A stretch of 57,724 nt of DNA from Pseudonocardia lacus (GTDB lineage Bacteria > Actinomycetota > Actinomycetes > Mycobacteriales > Pseudonocardiaceae): the NCBI RefSeq assembly GCF_018531445.1, contig NZ_JAHDTH010000019.1, positions 1 to 57,724 of the forward strand, read 5' to 3'. Positions 52,538 through 57,724 of this stretch are shown in pieces (positions within the stretch are counted from its first letter, which is position 1; each line of letters begins with the position of its first letter). The position numbers and the translations under genes are program-made. The notes under the pieces were generated by a model. The model saw only the letters and a program-made list of their open reading frames with translations. It was not told the origin of the DNA and did no database searches.

Positions 52538-54076
52538 GTGGGCCGGCACGGCGTGGGCGACGGTGCGGTGGGCACGTTCTGCCTCGTCCTGCACAGCCAC
52601 CTGCCCTGGCTCGCCCACCACGGCCGCTGGCCGGTCGGCGAGGAATGGCTCTACCAGTCGTGGGCGCACTCCTACCTGCCCGTCGTCGACGTGCTGCACC
52701 GGCTGGCCGAGCGCGGCCACCGCGACCTGCTCACCCTCGGCGTCACCCCGGTGCTGGCCGCCCAGCTGGACGACCCGCACTGCCTGCGCGGGCTGCACGA
52801 CTGGCTGGGCGACTGGCTGCTGCGCGCGCACGGCGCCGCGCCCCGGCTGCCCGACCTCGCCGCGCACGAGCACCGCGCGGCCACGCGGGCGCTGGAGCTG
52901 TTCGAGGGGCGCTGGCGGCACGGCGGTTCGCCGGTGCTGCGCGCACTGGCCGACGCGGGCGCCGTCGAGCTGCTCGGCGGGCCGGCCATGCACGCGTTCG
53001 CGCCGCTGCTGCGGGCCCCGGTGCGGGCGTTCGCGCTGGAGGCCGGGCTGGCCGACGCCGCGCTGCGGACCGGGTCGCGGCCGGCCGGGATCTGGGCCCC
53101 GGAGTGCGGCTACGCGCCCGGGATGGCCGCGGAGTACGCGGCGGCCGGGGTCGCCCGCTTCCTGGTCGACGGGCCCGCGCTGCACGGCGACACCGCGCTG
53201 GCCCGCCCCGTCGGCGACTCGGGCGTGCTGGCCTTCGGCCGCGACCTGGACGTCACCTACCGGGTGTGGTCGCCGCGCTCGGGCTACCCGGGAGGGCGCG
53301 ACTACCGCGACTTCCACACCTGGGACCACGCCTCGGGCCTCAAACCGGCCCGGGTGAGCGGGCGCTCGGTGCCGCCGCACGAGAAGCGGCCCTACGAGCC
53401 GGCGCGGGCGGCGGCCGCCGTCGACCGCGACGCCGCCGACTTCGTCCGGGTCGTGCGGGAGCGCCTGGTCGGGCTGCGGGAGCGGCTCGGCCGCCCCGCG
53501 CTGACCGTGGCCGCGTTCGACACCGAGCTGTTCGGGCACTGGTGGCACGAGGGCCCGGCCTGGCTGGAGCGGGTGCTGACCGCGCTGCCCGCGGCCGGCG
53601 TGCGGGTGACGACGCTGCGCGGGGCCGCCGATGCCGGGCTCGCCGGCGACCCGGTGGAGCTGCCGGCGTCGTCGTGGGGGTCGGGGAAGGACTGGCGGGT
53701 GTGGGCGGGCGAGCAGGTCGCCGACGTCGTCGCGCTCAACGACCGGGTGCAGAAGACCCTGCTCGACGCCGTGCGCCCCACCCGGGTGCGCGACCGCGCG
53801 CAGGACGCCATGGCCCAGGAGGCGTTGCTGGCGCTGTCCAGCGACTGGGCGTTCATGATCAGCAAGGACTCCGCGGCCGACTACGCCCGCCGCCGCGCCG
53901 AGACCCACGCCGCCGCCGTCGAGCACCTGGCCGCCGCCCTCCCCGCTCCCCTCCTCCCGCACCCCTTCGGCGCCCTGGACGCCCGGGCCCTGTTCCGTCG
54001 AGAACGAACTTGTCGTGATCAACAGGGCTTGTCGATCACGACAAGTTCGTTCTCGACGGGGGTCACCGGTGGGTAG
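52538..54076 (+). CDS. GH57 family glucan-acting enzyme (Rv3031-like)
   Basis: A 512-aa glycoside hydrolase family 57 protein. It opens with FCLVLHSHLPWLAHHGRWP. The probable nucleophile Glu is in AGIWAPECGYAPG and the acid/base Asp in VAAFDTELFGHWWHEGP. It is related to alpha-1,4-glucan branching enzymes and to Rv3031 of the MGLP pathway. The natural end is near residue 485 (DARALF). The last 25 or so residues are translated from a family B palindrome (53995-54059) and then stop at TAG 54074. GTG start with GGGGG upstream; GTG 52568 is an alternative. Confidence 0.85.
   Translation: MGRHGVGDGAVGTFCLVLHSHLPWLAHHGRWPVGEEWLYQSWAHSYLPVVDVLHRLAERGHRDLLTLGVTPVLAAQLDDPHCLRGLHDWLGDWLLRAHGAAPRLPDLAAHEHRAATRALELFEGRWRHGGSPVLRALADAGAVELLGGPAMHAFAPLLRAPVRAFALEAGLADAALRTGSRPAGIWAPECGYAPGMAAEYAAAGVARFLVDGPALHGDTALARPVGDSGVLAFGRDLDVTYRVWSPRSGYPGGRDYRDFHTWDHASGLKPARVSGRSVPPHEKRPYEPARAAAAVDRDAADFVRVVRERLVGLRERLGRPALTVAAFDTELFGHWWHEGPAWLERVLTALPAAGVRVTTLRGAADAGLAGDPVELPASSWGSGKDWRVWAGEQVADVVALNDRVQKTLLDAVRPTRVRDRAQDAMAQEALLALSSDWAFMISKDSAADYARRRAETHAAAVEHLAAALPAPLLPHPFGALDARALFRRERTCRDQQGLSITTSSFSTGVTGG
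53995..54059. repeat. Family B palindrome, copy 3
   Basis: Near-perfect arms CCGTCGAGAACGAACTTG...CAAGTTCGTTCTCGACGG around an AACAGGGCTTGT-type centre. It lies inside the 3' end of the GH57 reading frame and directly upstream of the GT4 gene. It is read through as coding sequence, unlike the other copies. Confidence 0.9.
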
Positions 54077-54077
54077 G

Positions 54078-55340
54078 GTGCGCGTGCTGATGGTGTCCTG
54101 GGAGTACCCGCCGGTCGTCGTGGGCGGGCTGGGGCGCCACGTGCACGCGCTGGCCACCGAGCTCGCCGCGGCCGGGCACGAGGTCGTCGTGCTGTCGCGG
54201 CAGCCGTCGGGCACCGACGCCGAGACCCACCCCACCACCGACACCACGATCGACGGCGTCCGGGTGCTGCGGGTCGCCGAGGACCCGGCCCACCTGGAGT
54301 TCGAGACCGACATGGTGGCCTGGACCCTGGCCATGGGCCACGCGATGGTGCGCGCCGCGCTCACCCGGCTCGGCGACTGGCGCCCCGAGGTCGTGCACGC
54401 CCACGACTGGCTCGTCGCCCACCCGGCGATCACCCTGGCCGACGTCCTGGACGTGCCGCTGGTGGCCACCGTCCACGCCACCGAGGCCGGCCGCTACAAC
54501 GGCTGGCTGTCGGCGGCGTTGAGCCGGCAGGTGCACTCCGTGGAGTGGTGGCTGGTCCGCCGCGCCGACGCGCTCATCACCTGCTCGCGGGCGATGCGGG
54601 CCGAGGTCGCCCAGCTCTTCGACGTCGACCCCGGCCCGATCGCGGTGCTGCGCAACGGCATCGCCCCGCGGCGCTGGCGGGTGCCGGCCGCGCGGGTGGC
54701 CGCGGCGCGGGCCCGGTACGCCCCGGACGGGCGCCCGTTCCTGCTCTACTTCGGCCGGCTGGAGTACGAGAAGGGCGTGCACGACCTGGTGGCCGCGCTG
54801 CCCCGCATCCGCCACGCGCACCCGGGCACGCGGCTGCTCGTCGCCGGCACGGGCACGATGGCCGAGCAACTGGTCGAGGTGGCCCGCCGCAGCCGCGTGC
54901 TGCGCAGCGTGCGCTTCCTGGGGCACCTGCCCGACGACGAACTGGCCGCCGCCATCGCCGCGGCCGACGCGGTGGTGCTGCCCAGCCGCTACGAGCCGTT
55001 CGGGATCGTCGCGCTGGAGGCGGCCGCCGCGGGCGCGCCGCTGGTGGCCTCCAGCGCGGGCGGGTTGGGCGAGGTGGTGCGGGACGGGGAGACCGGGGTG
55101 TCGTTCCCACCGGGGGACGTCGGGGAGCTGGCCCGGGCGGTGGGTCGGGTGCTGGTCGATCCGGCGGCGGCGGCGCGGCGGGCCCGGCGGGCGAGGGCGA
55201 GCCTGGGCACGGACTTCGACTGGGCGCGGATCGCCCGCGCGACCGCCGACGTCTACGCGGCGACCAGCCGGGGAGCTCGCGGGGAGCTGCCCCGGCCCAA
55301 GATCCCGACCGGCAACGCGTTCGCCGTCGGGCGGGGCTGA
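54078..55340 (+). CDS. GT4 family glycosyltransferase (Rv3032-like)
   Basis: A 420-aa retaining glycosyltransferase of the GT4/glycogen-synthase-like kind. The N-terminal MVSWEYPPVVVGGLGRHVHA is the classic start, and FLLYFGRLEYEKGVHDLVAA and the donor-binding PSRYEPFGIVALEAAAAG lie in the C-terminal domain. By analogy with Rv3032 it would extend an alpha-1,4-glucan in MGLP or glycogen synthesis. GTG 54078 lies 1 nt after the GH57 stop. GTG 54069 is in frame but less likely. Confidence 0.87.
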   Translation: MRVLMVSWEYPPVVVGGLGRHVHALATELAAAGHEVVVLSRQPSGTDAETHPTTDTTIDGVRVLRVAEDPAHLEFETDMVAWTLAMGHAMVRAALTRLGDWRPEVVHAHDWLVAHPAITLADVLDVPLVATVHATEAGRYNGWLSAALSRQVHSVEWWLVRRADALITCSRAMRAEVAQLFDVDPGPIAVLRNGIAPRRWRVPAARVAAARARYAPDGRPFLLYFGRLEYEKGVHDLVAALPRIRHAHPGTRLLVAGTGTMAEQLVEVARRSRVLRSVRFLGHLPDDELAAAIAAADAVVLPSRYEPFGIVALEAAAAGAPLVASSAGGLGEVVRDGETGVSFPPGDVGELARAVGRVLVDPAAAARRARRARASLGTDFDWARIARATADVYAATSRGARGELPRPKIPTGNAFAVGRG

Positions 55341-55363
55341 CGGGCCCCGGTCACTGGCTCAGC

Positions 55364-55525
55364 TCAGGCCGCGCTGTCCGCGATCATGATCTTGGCGGCG
55401 GCGTCGGGGTACTCGTCCGCGAGCTCGGCCACGAGGTCCTCGCGGTCCTCGGCGATTGCGGAGTTGACCGCTGCGGTGTACTCCTGGTCGAGTGCGAGCA
55501 GGCGGCGCACTGTCGTGTCCTTCAC
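55364..55525 (-). CDS. Small 53-aa protein of unknown function
   Basis: A minus-strand frame from GTG 55525 to TGA 55364. It begins KDTTVRRLLALDQEYTAAVN and ends KIMIADSAA, with many Asp/Glu residues in between (AEDREDLVAELADEYPDAAA). GAGGAAGG lies 6 nt before the GTG, an excellent ribosome-binding site. It is a likely helical acidic protein. No family recognised. It lies 88 nt downstream of the acyltransferase and converges on the GT4 gene with a 23-nt gap. Confidence 0.7.
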   Translation of the reverse strand: MKDTTVRRLLALDQEYTAAVNSAIAEDREDLVAELADEYPDAAAKIMIADSAA

Positions 55526-55613
55526 GGTGGACCTTCCTCGGTCGGTACTACGGGATGCCTGGCGTCCAGTAGAACGTTGTCGATCTCGCCCCTGTTACCG
55601 ATCTTGTCGCAGC

Positions 55614-56369
55614 TCACATCGATTCCGATCGTTTTAAGGTGCGGTTCACGTGGGCCTGCGTCTTGCGGGCGATGTCGGCCAGCGCGGCCCGCTCGGCCGC
55701 CGCGGCCTCGTAGTCCTCCTGCCGGTTGCGCACCACACGTGCGGGTGCCCCGACGGCGACCGAGTATTCCGGGATGTCGCCGCGGACCACGGCGTGCGCG
55801 CCCAGCACCGACCCGCGCCCGACCCGCGAGCCGCGCAGCACCGAGACCTTCGCGCCGACCCAGCAGTCGGGCCCGATCCGCACCGGCGTCTTCACGATGC
55901 CCTGGTCCTTGATCGGGACGTGCACGTCGGCGGTGCGGTGGTCGAAGTCGGTGACGTACACCCAGTCGGCCACGATCGTCGCCGCCCCGATCTCGACGTC
56001 GAGGTAGCAGTTGATCGTGTTCTCGCGGCCCATCACGACCTTGTCGCCGATGCGCAGCGAGCCCTCGTGGCAGCGGATGCAGTTCCCGTCGCCCAGGTGC
56101 ACCCACCGGCCGATCTCCAGCCGGCCGTACCCGGGCCGGGCGTGCAGCTCGACCCGCTTGCCCAGGAACACCATCCCGCGCAGCACGACGTGCGGGTTGG
56201 CCAGCCGGAACCGCAGCAGCCGCCAGTACCGGACCAGGTACCAGGGCGTGTACGCGCGGTTGCGCAGCACCCAGCGCAGCGAGGCGGGGGTGAGGAAGCG
56301 GGCCTGGCGCGGGTCGCGCCGGCGGCGCAGCCACCGCGTCCACAGCGGCGACCCCCACATGCTGGTCAT
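55614..56369 (-). CDS. Left-handed beta-helix acyltransferase (Rv3034c-like)
   Basis: A 251-aa hexapeptide-repeat (LbH) acyltransferase. The repeats run through LGDGNCIRCHEGSLRIGDKV and IGAATIVADWVYVTD, and the terminal VAVGAPARVVRNR is the family signature. It is related to maltose/galactoside acetyltransferases and to Rv3034c in the MGLP locus, so it may acylate the glucan. ATG 56369 is used; the longer frame adds a low-complexity tail. It is divergent from an acidic small protein gene. Confidence 0.82.
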   Translation of the reverse strand: MTSMWGSPLWTRWLRRRRDPRQARFLTPASLRWVLRNRAYTPWYLVRYWRLLRFRLANPHVVLRGMVFLGKRVELHARPGYGRLEIGRWVHLGDGNCIRCHEGSLRIGDKVVMGRENTINCYLDVEIGAATIVADWVYVTDFDHRTADVHVPIKDQGIVKTPVRIGPDCWVGAKVSVLRGSRVGRGSVLGAHAVVRGDIPEYSVAVGAPARVVRNRQEDYEAAAAERAALADIARKTQAHVNRTLKRSESM

Positions 56370-56418
56370 GCACCGAGCGTAGGCGTGTGCCCCCGGCCGG
56401 CGGCGGGTAGCCGGGCGC

Positions 56419-56664
56419 ATGCGCATCGAGGAGTCCCGCGAGGGCGGGCCGGAGCCGGAGTCCCGTTCCGAGGAGGACCGCGTGGTGTCGCGCCGCGTGG
56501 ACAACCCGACGGACGCCACCGAGGAGGACGAGCGCGCCTACGCCGCCGCCGACCCGGACCCCCACCCGTCGCCGAACCACCCGACCCCCGACGCCGCCGG
56601 CACCACCGAGCGCGCCGACCGCGACCTCGCGTCGGAGTCCGACGAACCCACCCGCAGCGAGTGA
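56419..56664 (+). CDS. Small acidic protein of unknown function
   Basis: An 81-aa frame from ATG 56419. It is strongly acidic and rich in Asp/Glu/Pro/Ser (DATEEDERAYAAADPDPHPS), with no membrane segment, and is probably disordered. It has a good codon pattern but no family, and I see no strong Shine-Dalgarno. It ends 0 nt before the half-copy of family B that opens the repeat tract. Confidence 0.5.
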   Translation: MRIEESREGGPEPESRSEEDRVVSRRVDNPTDATEEDERAYAAADPDPHPSPNHPTPDAAGTTERADRDLASESDEPTRSE

Positions 56665-57413
56665 CCGTCGAGAACGGGCTGGCTGGACGAGAGCCGCGCT
56701 CTTGCGACCAGGTTGGACGAGAGCCACTCTGGTGCGGCACGCCCGCGGAGCGGGTGCGTGGGTGAGCGCCGAAGGCGCGAACCCGGGGCGCGCGGTAGCA
56801 CGCCCACACCCCCCGCAACGAGGCCCCTGCTTGATCATGGGCGCTGCGCGCCCACCGGGCCGGCCCGGCGCGGCTCGCGGCGCTGCGCGGCGCCTCGCCG
56901 GCGCGCTCGCCGCTCCAGGGTGTCCCCGCAGCACCGGGTGTGTGCTCGCAGCCCGCCGGCGCGCTGCGACAACCCAGCCAGCGCTGTGATGTCCGCAACC
57001 AGCGCCCGACACCATGCTGGACCTGCGAGGACACCTCGTTGCGGCCGGCCGAGCGAGCACGGATCTCGGTCCACCAGCGCAAGCCAACGAGCGCCACCCG
57101 TCCAGCGGGCAGCACGCCCACGGCGTTCGCTCCTCGCAGCACCCGCGGGGTCCTCACAGACCGCCGGCGCGCTGCGACGACCCCACCAGCCCTGCGACAA
57201 CCCAGCCAGCGCTGCGACGACCAGCCAGCGCTGCGATGTCCCGGTCAACCCTGCGCCACCACGCCAGCCCTGCGAGGGCACGCCAGCCCTGCGAGGGCAC
57301 GCCAGCCCTGCGAGGACGCCCCTCCTCGCGCCCGGCCGCACGAGCGCGGCTCTCGTCCGACCCCGCCGCACGAAAGTGGCTCTCGTCCCGCCGCTGATCT
57401 CGCAGGGCCGGCT
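56665..57413. repeat. 750-nt non-coding tract dense in degenerate repeats
   Basis: The tract starts with CCGTCGAGAACG, a half-arm of family B, and runs to a full family B copy at 57414. Near the left end, TGGACGAGAGCC occurs twice (about 56689 and 56713). Its complement GGCTCTCGTCC recurs twice at the right end (about 57348 and 57378). Between them are long direct repeats (GCCGGCGCGCTGCGAC, ACCCAGCCAGCGCTG) and three 19-bp tandem copies of GCCAGCCCTGCGAGGGCAC at 57263-57319. No reading frame here looks like a gene. Confidence 0.75.
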
Positions 57414-57480
57414 CCCGTCGAGAACGACGTTGTCGTGATCCACAGGGCCTGTTGATCACGACAACTTCGTTCTCGACGGG
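57414..57480. repeat. Family B palindrome, copy 4
   Basis: Arms CCCGTCGAGAACGACGTTG..and..TTCGTTCTCGACGGG with one or two mismatches around a short centre. Unlike the other copies it lies in front of a gene, 14 nt before the nucleoside hydrolase GTG, so it may end upstream transcription or sit in that gene's 5' region. Confidence 0.88.
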
Positions 57481-57494
57481 GTTAGGGTCGCGGG

Positions 57495-57724
57495 GTGCGG
57501 GGGCTGATCATCGACACCGACCCGGGCGTGGACGACGCCGTGGCGATCATGCTGGCGCTGGCCTCGCCGGAGGTCGACCTGCTGGCCGTCTGCACGGTGT
57601 TCGGCAACGTGGCGGTGCCCGACACCACCGCCAACGCCGGGCGGATCCTCGCGCTGTGCGACCGCGAGGACGTGCCGGTCGGCGCCGGGGCCGCGCGCCC
57701 GCTCGTGCACCCGCAGCGGGAGCA
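57495..57724 (+). CDS. Nucleoside hydrolase (partial, runs off the window)
   Basis: The first 76 residues of an IunH-type inosine-uridine-preferring nucleoside hydrolase. The calcium-binding N-terminal motif is RGLIIDTDPGVDDAVAIML and VTVFGN-type strand AVCTVFGNV follows, then TTANAGRILAL. Such enzymes cleave the N-glycosidic bond of ribonucleosides. The start GTG 57495 is the only suitable one before the DTDPGVDDA motif. The rest of the gene lies beyond the window. Confidence 0.85.
   Translation, partial: MRGLIIDTDPGVDDAVAIMLALASPEVDLLAVCTVFGNVAVPDTTANAGRILALCDREDVPVGAGAARPLVHPQRE

Noticed and set aside
56690..57395. Transposon with terminal inverted repeats
   Set aside because: The GGACGAGAGCC units are inverted between ends but occur in the same order, so they do not mirror each other, and no transposase is encoded between them.

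Overview
The window is a GC-rich actinobacterial chromosome segment, most likely from Pseudonocardia or a close relative in the Pseudonocardiaceae. That placement rests on very high GC, frequent GTG and TTG starts, actinobacterial families (Spo0M-like, DUF1206, CdaR/PucR, short MetE-like, GH57/GT4 polysaccharide genes), and a gene order resembling the Mycobacterium tuberculosis Rv2992c-Rv3034c block (recalled, not searched). The species itself is an inference.

Layout. 1-2 kb: tRNA-Glu, tRNA-Gln and gltX on the minus strand. 2-8.9 kb: FAD monooxygenase, GNAT, cimA with a putative leader-peptide attenuator, EthD-like protein, an AbiEi-like/nuclease-like orphan, leuB. 9-18 kb: serA, a decayed TMEM175 channel gene, ilvB-ilvN-ilvC with an attenuator, an ABM-domain enzyme, a PH-domain membrane protein and ilvD. 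This is a near-complete branched-chain amino acid module that uses the citramalate route to isoleucine. 18-25.6 kb: phosphotransferase, DoxX, 2-hydroxyacid dehydrogenase, a sugar-dehydrogenase-like lipoprotein, gatC-gatA-gatB. 25.8-32 kb: ACT protein, CdaR regulator, class V aminotransferase, fatty acid desaturase plus its reductase, a BKACE protein. 32-42.3 kb: ligA, MarR/SRPBCC pair, MetE-like, DUF1206, mnmA, cysteine desulfurase, etfBA. 42.3-50.7 kb: accessory genes (DUF302 lipoprotein, Spo0M, threonine synthase, P-loop kinase, alcohol dehydrogenase, enoyl-CoA hydratase, SDR). 50.7-56.4 kb: methyltransferase, LD-carboxypeptidase, GH57 and GT4 enzymes, a 53-aa protein and a left-handed beta-helix acyltransferase. 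These resemble a methylglucose lipopolysaccharide (MGLP) biosynthesis cluster. 56.4-57.7 kb: an acidic small protein, a long repeat-rich non-coding tract and the start of a nucleoside hydrolase.

Functional links. gltX, tRNA-Gln and GatCAB together supply the indirect Glu-tRNA(Gln) to Gln-tRNA(Gln) pathway. mnmA and the adjacent desulfurase supply tRNA 2-thiouridylation. etfB/etfA form an electron-transfer flavoprotein.

The most unusual content is between genes. Two families of long, nearly perfect, dispersed palindromes (A: 55-67 nt; B: about 65 nt) sit mostly just after stop codons, often between convergent genes. They behave like mobile or amplified terminators. One B copy supplies the stop codon of threonine synthase, another is translated as the C-terminal tail of the GH57 enzyme, and two A copies bracket the AbiEi-like orphan gene. 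No CRISPR array, phage, insertion sequence or rRNA gene was seen.
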